Shown here: positions 1 through 6,896 of the stretch, piece by piece
Numbering within the stretch: position 1 is the stretch's first letter
How the letters are laid out: each line of letters starts with the position of its first letter
DNA from: Thiobacillus sp.
Lineage (GTDB): Bacteria; Pseudomonadota; Gammaproteobacteria; Burkholderiales; Thiobacillaceae
DNA length: 10,000 nucleotides
Assembly: GCA_020217265.1 (NCBI GenBank)
Contig: JAIWOS010000153.1
Location: forward strand, 1-10,000
Direction of reading: 5' to 3'
Position numbers and translations under genes: made by a program
Notes under the pieces: model-generated
The model's input: only the letters and a program-made list of their open reading frames with translations
Databases searched by the model: none
What the model was told of the DNA's origin: nothing

Positions 1-1
1 G

Positions 2-760
2 ATCCAGACCAACATCATCCACGCCGCCTACAAAAACGGCGTGAAGCGCCTGCTGTTCCTGGGGTCGAGCTGCATCTACCCCAAGCTCGCGCCCCAGCCC
101 ATGCGCGAAGAACATCTGCTCACCAGTGAACTGGAACCTACCAACCGGCCCTACGCGCTCGCCAAGATCGCCGGCATCGAAATGTGCTGGGCGTACAACC
201 GGCAATACAAAACGCAATACCTCGCCGTCATGCCCACCAACCTCTACGGCCCCGGCGACAACTACCACCCCGAAAACTCCCACGTCATCCCCGCGCTCAT
301 ACGTCGTTTTCACGAAGCCAAGCTCGCCAACGCGCCCGTCGTCACCGTGTGGGGCACCGGCACGCCGCGCCGCGAGTTCCTCTACAGCGAAGACATGGCC
401 GACGCCTGCGTCTACCTCATGAACCTGCCGGATGAGCGGTTCGTGCCGCTCTTGGGGCAAGACCGCAACGACGGCCTGGCGCCGCTGGTCAACATCGGCG
501 TGGGACACGACATCACCATCCGCGAACTGGCGGAGACCGTGGCCGCCACCGTGGGCTACACCGGCAGGCTCGAATTCGACGCGACCAAACCCGACGGCAC
601 CCCGCGCAAGCTGATGAACGTTGATCGGCTCACCGCCATGGGATGGACGGCGAAGACGGGGATGCGCGAGGGGCTGGCCGCCGCGTATGCGGATTTTTTC
701 GACGCCTGCCGCTCACGAAAAGACAGCAAGCCGGCGATGAACTGTTCCTCGCTGCAATAA
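2..760 (+). CDS. fcl: GDP-L-fucose synthase, C-terminal part (cut by left edge)
   Basis: This is the 3' part of a GDP-4-keto-6-deoxymannose 3,5-epimerase/4-reductase, the NADPH-dependent short-chain dehydrogenase/reductase enzyme that makes GDP-L-fucose in the cytoplasm. The frame is open from base 2, so no start is present; 252 residues are visible. The catalytic set is intact: Ser22 and Cys24 in GSSCIYP, Tyr51 and Lys55 in RPYALAK, and His94 in NSHVIP. These match E. coli Fcl Ser107, Cys109, Tyr136, Lys140 and His179 with identical spacing, which implies that about 85 N-terminal residues, including the Rossmann GxxGxxG loop, lie off the left edge. [11 protein letters not shown] and [10 protein letters not shown] are further family signatures. 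The protein would be about 337 residues, slightly longer than E. coli Fcl, because of a basic C-terminal tail. Its position ahead of the assembly genes suggests a fucose-containing polymer; gmd would be expected upstream. Confidence 0.95.
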   Translation: MQTNIIHAAYKNGVKRLLFLGSSCIYPKLAPQPMREEHLLTSELEPTNRPYALAKIAGIEMCWAYNRQYKTQYLAVMPTNLYGPGDNYHPENSHVIPALIRRFHEAKLANAPVVTVWGTGTPRREFLYSEDMADACVYLMNLPDERFVPLLGQDRNDGLAPLVNIGVGHDITIRELAETVAATVGYTGRLEFDATKPDGTPRKLMNVDRLTAMGWTAKTGMREGLAAAYADFFDACRSRKDSKPAMNCSSLQ

Positions 761-771
761 CTCTTGCAGCG
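750..771 (+). promoter_or_regulatory. Stem-loop across the fcl stop codon
   Basis: CGCTGCAA (750-757) and TTGCAGCG (764-771) are perfect 8-bp inverted repeats around the six-base loop TAACTC. The loop holds the TAA stop of fcl. No T-tract follows, so it is not a standard rho-independent terminator. It ends 14 bases before the ATG of the next gene and could affect mRNA stability, processing or translational coupling at this junction. The role is inferred; the inverted repeat is seen directly. Confidence 0.5.
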
Positions 772-785
772 GCTGGCCGATCCCC

Positions 786-2207
786 ATGCTACTTGCACTG
801 ACGCCTTACATCCTGATAGCCCTGGGCATGGCCATTGCCGGCGTGCTGGGGGTGTTCATTGCCTCGCGCGGCGTGGAACGATTTGGCTCGCGGGGCGTGA
901 TGGTTTTCTATCTCTGGATGATCCTGCTGGGGCCTACCGTGCGGCTCATGACCGCCCCGCGGGAATACCTGACTGAAACGGATGCGATCCTGTCCGGCTA
1001 TACCGCAATCGCCGGCTGGGTCACCTGGGTGCTCCGGCTCTCCAGCGTTTCCATTGTCAGCGTGGCTGCGGTCGTGGTACTCGTTGCGCTGATCAAGCGG
1101 CAACGTCAGCAGGGGGCCAAATTCTTCGTCATCGGCCTGTTCGGGATTGCGTTGACCATGCTGACGAGCGCCACCCTGGGGGAAAAGCCGGCGTTCATCC
1201 ACCAGAGCATCTACACCGTCCTGCTCTTGGCTTCGCTGATCCTGATGCCGCGCATCGAACCCGAGCAGGTGGCCGTCGAAGCGAAGCGGGTCCTGCTGGT
1301 CCTGATGCTCGGTTCCCTGATACTGGGGGCGCTATTTCCGCATCGCTACGCCGAAACCAGTTACGTCGGGCTGATCCCCGGTTTCCACATCCGCTTGCAC
1401 GGGCTTGCGCCGCACGCCAACTCGCTCGCGCCGCTGGCGCTGCTGTATCTGCTGCTGGCGTACTGGGTTCCCGGGAAACGCTTCTGGCACATTCTGGGGG
1501 TCGTGTCGGCCTTGCTGGTTCTGGTGCTGACCCAGTCCAAAACCGTGTGGGGCGCCGGGCTGACGATGATGATCGTCGTCGCACTGGTCCGTCTCAACCG
1601 GCAATTCAACCAGGAATTGCGAATGGCCCGGATTGGGGGGGGCACACTGCTGACGCTTGGCGTGTTTTTCGGCGGGGTACTCCTGCTGCCCTGGCTCTTC
1701 ACCGACTCGGCGGCAGGACTGTTTGGCGCGCTGACCTCGGATAAGAGCGTCACCACCCTGACCGGGCGCACGGAAATCTGGCAAACCACGATCGACACCT
1801 GGAAAAACAATCCCTGGTTCGGTTATGGACCCGACCTCTGGGACCTCGAATTCCGGCTTCAGCACGGCGCGGCGCTGGCTGCGTGGCATGCCCACAACCA
1901 GTACATCCAGGCGCTGGGCGAGGCCGGCATCTTCGGCCTGATCGCCAACATCGTTTACACCGCCGCCTTCATCTATTACGGCTTCAAGTTTGCCGGCCGC
2001 ACGCGGGGCATCAGCCTGGCGCTCCTGCTGCTGATTCTTGTGCGTACCGTCACGGAAATTCCGCTTCGTTTCAATGTGCTGCTCGACACCACATTCTTCG
2101 TGCATGTGGTGATCTTCGCCGTGTTCCTGATGCTGGCGCGGCAGGACGCGGTCATGGGACGCGCGAACCGGGTAGCAGAGCCCGGCTTGCAGGCGCAGCG
2201 TGCATGA
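786..2207 (+). CDS. O-antigen ligase/polymerase family membrane protein (Wzy-like)
   Basis: This 473-residue integral membrane protein of the O-antigen polymerase/ligase superfamily (Wzy_C type) probably polymerises lipid-linked repeat units at the periplasmic face. About ten or more hydrophobic segments run through the chain, for example residues 5-25, 38-52, 88-103, 142-155, 168-183, 234-249, 286-303 and 408-420. A typical periplasmic loop between the late membrane segments contains TGRTEIW (326-332), WKNNPWFGYGPD (339-350) and AHNQYIQALGEAGIFG (369-384), which are hallmarks of the Wzy_C domain. Arg203 and His206/His210 in HIRLHGLAPH are further conserved-looking polar residues. The ATG at 786 is the first good start after fcl; no strong ribosome binding site precedes it. 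The last 22 residues are a polar tail, and the stop overlaps the next ATG by ATGA. The polymerase role is favoured over ligase because a flippase and glycosyltransferases follow directly. Confidence 0.85.
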   Translation: MLLALTPYILIALGMAIAGVLGVFIASRGVERFGSRGVMVFYLWMILLGPTVRLMTAPREYLTETDAILSGYTAIAGWVTWVLRLSSVSIVSVAAVVVLVALIKRQRQQGAKFFVIGLFGIALTMLTSATLGEKPAFIHQSIYTVLLLASLILMPRIEPEQVAVEAKRVLLVLMLGSLILGALFPHRYAETSYVGLIPGFHIRLHGLAPHANSLAPLALLYLLLAYWVPGKRFWHILGVVSALLVLVLTQSKTVWGAGLTMMIVVALVRLNRQFNQELRMARIGGGTLLTLGVFFGGVLLLPWLFTDSAAGLFGALTSDKSVTTLTGRTEIWQTTIDTWKNNPWFGYGPDLWDLEFRLQHGAALAAWHAHNQYIQALGEAGIFGLIANIVYTAAFIYYGFKFAGRTRGISLALLLLILVRTVTEIPLRFNVLLDTTFFVHVVIFAVFLMLARQDAVMGRANRVAEPGLQAQRA

Positions 2208-3739
2208 CCGCGGTACAGTCCAGCCTCGGCGCGCGTAGCGTCTCGGCCTTCCTGTGGGGCGGCGGTGGGGCGTTCCTACGGCTGTTCATGCAGATGGGGG
2301 CTCAGATTGTCCTGGCCCGGCTGCTGGGCCCTGAACAGTACGGCCTCTTTGCCATGAGCGTGGTGGTGATGAGCTTCGCGGCCTTCTTTTCCGACATCGG
2401 CATGGCCTACGGCCTGATCCAGCAGAAAACCCTGGACGAATCGCACGTGCGCTTTGTGTTCGGCTGGCAGCTCATCCTGGGCACGGCGGTGGCGCTGGTG
2501 CTTGCCCTGCTGGCGCATCCGCTGGCGGATTTTTTCCGCGAGCCGCGCCTGCCGGCCATCATTCTCGCGCTCGCGCCACTCGCCTTCCTGCAGGCGGTCA
2601 GCGCGGTATCGCTCAACCTGCTCAAGCGCGAACTGGACTTCAAGACCCTGCAGATCGCCCAGACCGTGGCTTATTTCTTTGGCTACGTTTGCCTCGGCAT
2701 ACCGCTGGCGCTGGGCGGCGCGGGGGTGTGGGCGCTGGTGGCGGCGTGGGGCGCGCAGAGCCTGATATCGCTGGCGCTCATTTACCGTGCGGCCCGTCAC
2801 CCGCTCGTGCCCGTGTTCACCCATCCCGATGCGCGCAGCATGGGGCATTTCGGCGGCACCGTCCTGCTTACCAACATGACCAACTGGCTGATCGGCAACG
2901 TCGACAGGACCGTGGTGGCGCGCACCCTGGACAGCGCCTCGATGGGGATCTACTCCAATGCCTACAACCTCGTGAACACCCCGTCCAGCACCGTGCTCGG
3001 TTTCATGCAACCCGTCATGTACTCGGCCTGCGCCCGGGTGCAGGAAGACCCGCAGCGCATCCGCAAGGCCTACCTGCTGCTCATGGCGGGGATCGGGCTC
3101 ACCGTCATGCCGGTGTTCTTTGCCATGTCCGCCGTGTCCGAGACGCTGGTGCTCGCCTTGTATGGCCCGCATTGGGCGCAGGCGGCCGAAGTCCTGCGGC
3201 CGATCGCGCTCGCCATGCCGGTCGCCCTCTTGTGGGGGATCACCACGCCGGTGCTGTGGAACACCGGGCAGGTCACGCTCGAATTCAAGCTTCAGCTTCC
3301 ACTCGCCGGCCTGTGGTTGCTTGGGGCGTGGGCGGCCGCGCAGGCTTCTCTCGCGGCGCTGGCGTGGACGGTACTGGGTCTGTTCATCCTGCGTACGCTG
3401 GTGTTCACCCGGCTCGCCATACGCCAGATTTCGGTGCGCTGGCTCGACTGCGCCCGTGCGTTGCGCGGCGGCCTGGTGCTTGCCGCCTGCGCCATGCTGG
3501 CCGGCTGGGGCGCAGACCATGTGCTGGCGGCCACGCTGCCGGGCAGCCAGATCAGGCTGGCAGCCATTGTGCTCGCCTGCGCCGCTGCGGTCGGGCTTGC
3601 CCTGCGCCTGCTGCCGGGGCTTTTCATTCCCGAACTGGCCGACATGCTCCGCATGGGATTGGGACGCCTGCCGCGGGCTGCCGCCCGCGCCGCAGGCTGG
3701 TTGCTTGCGCCGCAACTGGGGAGTGCCCATGCCCGCTAA
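2204..3739 (+). CDS. Wzx-type lipid-linked oligosaccharide flippase (MOP superfamily)
   Basis: This 511-residue polytopic membrane protein belongs to the polysaccharide-synthesis group of the MOP exporter superfamily (WzxC-like) and would move undecaprenyl-linked repeat units across the inner membrane. Typical sequences include ARLLGPEQYGLFAM (38-51), DIGMAYGLIQ (64-73), the charged segment GNVDRTVVARTL (231-242) followed by MGIYSNAYNL (247-256), and LALYGPHW (317-324). About 12-14 hydrophobic segments can be seen by eye. The frame is open well upstream, but the ATG at 2204 is chosen: it forms an ATGA overlap with the preceding stop, has an AGGCG at 2191-2195, and is where similarity to the family begins. 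Upstream translation in this frame is arginine- and histidine-rich shadow sequence. The last residues after about 480 form a basic amphipathic tail. The substrate cannot be read from the sequence. Confidence 0.9.
   Translation: MTAVQSSLGARSVSAFLWGGGGAFLRLFMQMGAQIVLARLLGPEQYGLFAMSVVVMSFAAFFSDIGMAYGLIQQKTLDESHVRFVFGWQLILGTAVALVLALLAHPLADFFREPRLPAIILALAPLAFLQAVSAVSLNLLKRELDFKTLQIAQTVAYFFGYVCLGIPLALGGAGVWALVAAWGAQSLISLALIYRAARHPLVPVFTHPDARSMGHFGGTVLLTNMTNWLIGNVDRTVVARTLDSASMGIYSNAYNLVNTPSSTVLGFMQPVMYSACARVQEDPQRIRKAYLLLMAGIGLTVMPVFFAMSAVSETLVLALYGPHWAQAAEVLRPIALAMPVALLWGITTPVLWNTGQVTLEFKLQLPLAGLWLLGAWAAAQASLAALAWTVLGLFILRTLVFTRLAIRQISVRWLDCARALRGGLVLAACAMLAGWGADHVLAATLPGSQIRLAAIVLACAAAVGLALRLLPGLFIPELADMLRMGLGRLPRAAARAAGWLLAPQLGSAHAR
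3718..3723 (+). promoter_or_regulatory. Ribosome binding site fixing the start of the first GT2 gene
   Basis: GGGGAG lies five bases before the ATG at 3729. This decides the start of the first family 2 glycosyltransferase, whose frame is open for some 600 bases further upstream inside the flippase gene. Confidence 0.6.
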
Positions 3740-4661
3740 CCCGGTGCCGTCGCCACGTATCGACGTGATCATGCCGCTTTATAACAAGCGCGATTACGTC
3801 GAGGCGGCGATTCGCAGCGCGCTCGCACAGCGCGGCTTGCACGAACTGATCGTGGTCGACGACGGTTCGACCGACGATGGCCCGGCCCGGGTCGAGGCGC
3901 TGGCGCGCACGCACCCCGCCATCCGGCTGCTGCGTCAGGCCAATGCCGGTGTATCGGCTGCGCGCAACCGCGGCGTGCGGGCAAGCAACGCCGAGTATGT
4001 GGCCTTTCTCGACGCCGACGACCTTTACCTGCCCGGATTCCTTGAACAGATTGCCACCCTGACGGTGCGCTACCCGACCGCCGCCCTGCTGGGCACCGCT
4101 TTCCGCGAATTCGCCAGCGAGCCGCCACAGGACGTGACCGATGTGCCACCGATAGCGCCCGATGCGGGCCGGCTGATCGAGGCGCCGTTCGAAATCTGGG
4201 CCAGGCGGAGTTTCGTTTTCACTTCCTCGGTGTGCGTGAAGCGGCAGGCCTTGCTGGATTCGGGAACCCTGTTTCCCGAGGGCGAAAAACTGGGCGAAGA
4301 CCTCGACGTGTGGTTTCGCCTCGCTGAATCCCACCCGCTGGCTGTGAGCGATCGCGTGCTCGCGCTGTACCGCACGGCCGTCGCCGGCAGCCTGACCGCA
4401 AGCAACCCCTTGCCGGGATTGCTGCCCTGTTTTCAGCGGCTGGAAGCGCGGCTGGCGCGCCCGGAGTATCCCGCCCGGCACCGGCGCGGCGCGCGCCAGG
4501 TGCTCGCGGTGAATTATCTGAACACCGCCCGCAGCCTGCTGCGCCAGGGCCGCCGCCGCGAGGCGGCCGATCTGATCTTTACGCGCACCGCGATGCGCCA
4601 TCCGACGTATTGGCTGCGCATGGCGGTGCGCTGCCTGCTGCCGGCCGGGAGCGGGCGATGA
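3729..4661 (+). CDS. Glycosyltransferase family 2 (GT-A fold)
   Basis: This 310-residue cytoplasmic enzyme would transfer a sugar from a nucleotide-sugar donor to the growing lipid-linked oligosaccharide. The GT-A domain fills residues 10-215. It opens with IDVIMPLYNKRDYV (11-24), then the nucleotide-binding VVDDGSTDD (42-50), NAGVSAARNRG (72-82), the metal-binding FLDADD (93-98), and a probable catalytic-base motif GEDLDVW (189-195, Glu190/Asp191). A helical C-terminal region, about 255-302, reads like a TPR-type helical pair (ARSLLRQGRRREAADLIF). The start is set by GGGGAG at 3718-3723; the gene overlaps the flippase end by 11 bases and the next start by ATGA. Donor and acceptor cannot be assigned. 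All key motifs look intact and codon use matches the rest of the cluster. Confidence 0.9.
   Translation: MPANPVPSPRIDVIMPLYNKRDYVEAAIRSALAQRGLHELIVVDDGSTDDGPARVEALARTHPAIRLLRQANAGVSAARNRGVRASNAEYVAFLDADDLYLPGFLEQIATLTVRYPTAALLGTAFREFASEPPQDVTDVPPIAPDAGRLIEAPFEIWARRSFVFTSSVCVKRQALLDSGTLFPEGEKLGEDLDVWFRLAESHPLAVSDRVLALYRTAVAGSLTASNPLPGLLPCFQRLEARLARPEYPARHRRGARQVLAVNYLNTARSLLRQGRRREAADLIFTRTAMRHPTYWLRMAVRCLLPAGSGR
4647..4651 (+). promoter_or_regulatory. Ribosome binding site of the second GT2 gene
   Basis: GGGAG sits six bases before the ATG at 4658, inside the last codons of the preceding gene. It supports 4658 over the upstream in-frame ATG at 4619 and the earlier alternative start at 4610. 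Confidence 0.5.
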
Positions 4662-5542
4662 ACGTGCGCTTGTCGCTGGTGATGGCCACGCTGGGCCGCA
4701 CGGCCGAAATCGACCGTTGTGTGGACAGCCTCGCCGCGCAGACCTGCCGCGATTTCGAGTTGATCGTGGTCGATCAGAATCCCGACGACCGGCTGGTGCC
4801 GGTGCTGGCCCGGGCGCGTGCACTCGGCCTGGAATGCCGGCATCTGCGACAGAGCGAGCCGAATCAGTGCCTAGCACGCAATACCGGCGTCGAGGCGTCG
4901 CGTGGCGGGATTGTGGCCTTTCCCGACGACGACTGCTGGTATGAGCCCGATGTGGTCGAGAGGGTGCTGACACGTTTTGAAGAGCAGCATGGCCTTGATG
5001 GACTCGTCATTCAATGGGCCGAGCAGTTAGCCGCGAATAAACCTAGCGAACCTCGCCGCTTCAGCTTTTCTGAGTTTGCTCGTATGCGTGGACCAACCGC
5101 TAGTTGCATCACACTTTTTTTTGGACGAAGCATTTTGAGGGAAGTAGGTAATTTCGACTTGGCGCTGGGGCTACATAGCTGGTATGGCGCTGGTGAAGAA
5201 ACAGACCTTTTCCTTCGCATTCTTTACGCGGATGCGGTCGTAGAGTTCGATCCAACTATCCACGTACATCATCCTCTAGCAACTCCAACCAGTCTCCCCC
5301 CAGCACGCATGTTTGCCGGCACGCGCCGGCGCGCGCGCGGGACCGGCGCCTTGTACGCGCGGCACCCGTTGCCCGTCTGGGTGATCGTGCGCGGTCTTCT
5401 GAGTCCGTGGGCGAAGGCGTTGCTCAATGCGTTCAAACCGCGCGAAGCCGCGCAGAAGCTGGGGCTGGCCATTGGGCGGCTGGAAGGCTACGTCGGTTGG
5501 CTTCTGGGCTACCGTGCCGGGCGGAAGCGGGGGGCACCATGA
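4658..5542 (+). CDS. Glycosyltransferase family 2 (GT-A fold), possibly mosaic
   Basis: This is a 294-residue family 2 glycosyltransferase. Motifs in order: RLSLVMATLGR (4-14), ELIVVDQNPDDR (34-45), NQCLARNTGVEASRG (69-83), the metal-binding FPDDDCWY (88-95), and YGAGEETDLFLR (176-187), where Glu180/Glu181 sit at the position of the usual catalytic ED pair. The N-terminal VVDQNPDD form is common among polysaccharide-locus GT2 enzymes. A hydrophobic, probably membrane-associating stretch occurs near 238-258. The start is fixed by an ATGA overlap and GGGAG. Bases of about 4995-5310 (residues about 113-217) differ from everything around them: G+C is about 50% and codons rare elsewhere in the cluster appear (TTA, CTA, GTA, ACA, GGA, CGA, AGG), yet the frame is intact. 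This suggests that the acceptor-side half was exchanged by recombination. Donor and acceptor are unknown. Confidence 0.88.
   Translation: MNVRLSLVMATLGRTAEIDRCVDSLAAQTCRDFELIVVDQNPDDRLVPVLARARALGLECRHLRQSEPNQCLARNTGVEASRGGIVAFPDDDCWYEPDVVERVLTRFEEQHGLDGLVIQWAEQLAANKPSEPRRFSFSEFARMRGPTASCITLFFGRSILREVGNFDLALGLHSWYGAGEETDLFLRILYADAVVEFDPTIHVHHPLATPTSLPPARMFAGTRRRARGTGALYARHPLPVWVIVRGLLSPWAKALLNAFKPREAAQKLGLAIGRLEGYVGWLLGYRAGRKRGAP
5315..5330 (+). repeat. GCCGGC inverted repeat at a composition boundary
   Basis: GCCGGC occurs twice (5315-5320 and 5325-5330) separated by ACGC, giving a 6-bp stem with a four-base loop. It continues into a run of alternating C and G to about 5339. It lies inside the second GT2 gene, exactly where low-GC sequence returns to high GC. 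Confidence 0.5.
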
Positions 5543-6843
5543 GTGCATGCAAAGGCAAAGACGGATTGATTGCGCCGGGACGGCGCAGCCTGCTACTTGG
5601 CGCGGCCGGGGTGCTGGCGGCAGGTGGTCTGGGCGCGGTGGGGCTGGCGAAACTGCAGGGCGGACGGGCGCTGGCGCCGCCGTCCGACCCGATACCCCGC
5701 GATTACTTCGGCATGCACATCCACAATGCCGATACGCGCACGCCGTGGCCGAGCGCGCGTTTCGGCAGTTGGCGGCTGTGGGACGCGCACGTGAGCTGGC
5801 CGCAGTTGCAGCCAAGGCGGGGGCGTTGGGATTTTCGCCGGCTCGACCGGTACCTGGCGATGGCCGAGCAGGCCGGGGTCGACGTGCTGCTGCCCTTGGG
5901 GCTGTCGCCGGCGTGGGCATCGGCCCGCCCCTCGGAAGCTTCGGCGTACAGCCCAGGCAACGCGGCGGAGCCTGCGTCTATCGAGGACTGGCGGCAATAC
6001 GTTCGCACGGTGGCGCAACGCTACCAGGGCAGGATTCGCCACTACGAACTGTGGAACGAGCCGAATCTGAAGAACTTTTACACCGGGTCGGTCGAGCACA
6101 TGGTGAATCTCGGCCGGGAAACCCGGGCCGTTCTCAAGCAGGTCGACCCCGACAACCGGCTCGCCGCACCGGCGACGACCGAGGGCGGGCGCCAGCTGGA
6201 CTGGCTCGACCGCTACCTCGCGCTGGGCGGCGGGCAATACCTCGACGTTCTGTCGCACCATTTCTATGTGCCGCGCGAATCGCCGGAGGCCATGGCGGGC
6301 ATCATGCGCGACATCCGTGGCCTGCTGGCGAAGCATGGCGTGAGCGGCAAGCCGATCTGGAATACCGAAACCGGCTGGTGGATCGACACCCCGAACGCAT
6401 CGACGAGCTTTACCAGCTGGAAGAAACTCCGCCCGAGCGAGGCTGCGGCCTATGTGTCGCGCGCCTTGCTGCTCGGCTGGGCGCTAGGAATGCAGCGTTT
6501 TTACTGGTATTCGTGGGAACACAGCAGCATGGGTCTGATGGACGAAAAAACGCTCGCCCTGAACGACGCGGGCAGGGCGTATATCGAGACGCAGGCCTGG
6601 ATGGAGGGGGCGACGATGACCGATTGCCTGTCGTCTGCTGGCCGCTGGACCTGCACGCTCAGGCGCGGGGAGTCGGATGCGGCCCGGGTGGTCTGGCTGG
6701 AGGATGGCCAGGATACGCCCTGGCGCGTACCTGCCGAGTGGCGCGTGCGCGAATGCGTGCGGCTGGACGGCAGCCGCCAGACGATCGAGCCGGTTTCTCC
6801 GGTTGTGGTGATTGGTCAGACGCCTGTGCTGCTGCGTGGATGA
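5539..6843 (+). CDS. PslG-like glycoside hydrolase, signal-anchored
   Basis: This 434-residue (beta/alpha)8-barrel glycoside hydrolase resembles the GH39/GH5 (clan A) group and PslG from the Pseudomonas Psl exopolysaccharide locus. The N-terminus has GRRSLLLGAAGVLAAGG (14-30), a twin-arginine-like or uncleaved signal-anchor segment, so the domain probably faces the periplasm. Barrel signatures follow: YFGMHIHN (56-63), WDAHVSWPQLQP (81-92), the acid/base Glu174 in YELWNEPN (169-176), SHHFYVP (239-245), and the probable nucleophile Glu277 in IWNTETGWW (273-281). FYWYSWEH (321-328) fits a late barrel strand. The last 80 or so residues look like a small beta domain. The 103-residue spacing of the two glutamates is normal for clan A. 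The start is the ATG in an ATGA overlap. It could trim, release or edit polymer; substrate unknown. Being a hydrolase inside a synthesis operon, it is more likely biosynthetic than catabolic. Confidence 0.85.
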   Translation: MSACKGKDGLIAPGRRSLLLGAAGVLAAGGLGAVGLAKLQGGRALAPPSDPIPRDYFGMHIHNADTRTPWPSARFGSWRLWDAHVSWPQLQPRRGRWDFRRLDRYLAMAEQAGVDVLLPLGLSPAWASARPSEASAYSPGNAAEPASIEDWRQYVRTVAQRYQGRIRHYELWNEPNLKNFYTGSVEHMVNLGRETRAVLKQVDPDNRLAAPATTEGGRQLDWLDRYLALGGGQYLDVLSHHFYVPRESPEAMAGIMRDIRGLLAKHGVSGKPIWNTETGWWIDTPNASTSFTSWKKLRPSEAAAYVSRALLLGWALGMQRFYWYSWEHSSMGLMDEKTLALNDAGRAYIETQAWMEGATMTDCLSSAGRWTCTLRRGESDAARVVWLEDGQDTPWRVPAEWRVRECVRLDGSRQTIEPVSPVVVIGQTPVLLRG

Positions 6844-6896
6844 ACGAGAACACAAATCAGAAAGTTGAGCATGGTTGCGCATCTGGCCGTATTTGA
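6840..6896 (+). other. 18-codon mini-ORF in the hydrolase/GT4 junction
   Basis: An ATG at 6840 overlaps the hydrolase stop as ATGA and opens an 18-codon frame, MNENTNQKVEHGCASGRI, ending at TGA 6894-6896. It is out of frame with, and overlaps, the GT4 gene that starts at 6871. Its first 30 bases are unusually A-rich for this locus. It could couple translation to the next gene or be chance; I have no evidence that the peptide matters. Confidence 0.15.

Noticed and set aside
750-771. Rho-independent terminator after fcl
   Set aside because: The stem-loop is real but no T-run follows, and the next gene starts only 14 bases later.
1883-2203. Upstream extension of the flippase frame
   Set aside because: The frame is open inside the polymerase gene, but its translation is shadow sequence and the ATG at 2204 has ATGA coupling and begins the family similarity.
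2276-3772. 498-codon open frame on the minus strand
   Set aside because: It lies opposite the flippase gene, whose plus-strand product has clear family motifs. The minus-strand translation is rich in Arg, Gln, His and Gly without domains, typical of antisense shadow in GC-rich DNA.
3624-4973. 449-codon open frame on the minus strand
   Set aside because: It spans the antisense of parts of three plus-strand genes and has low-complexity basic sequence, with no start context or motif.
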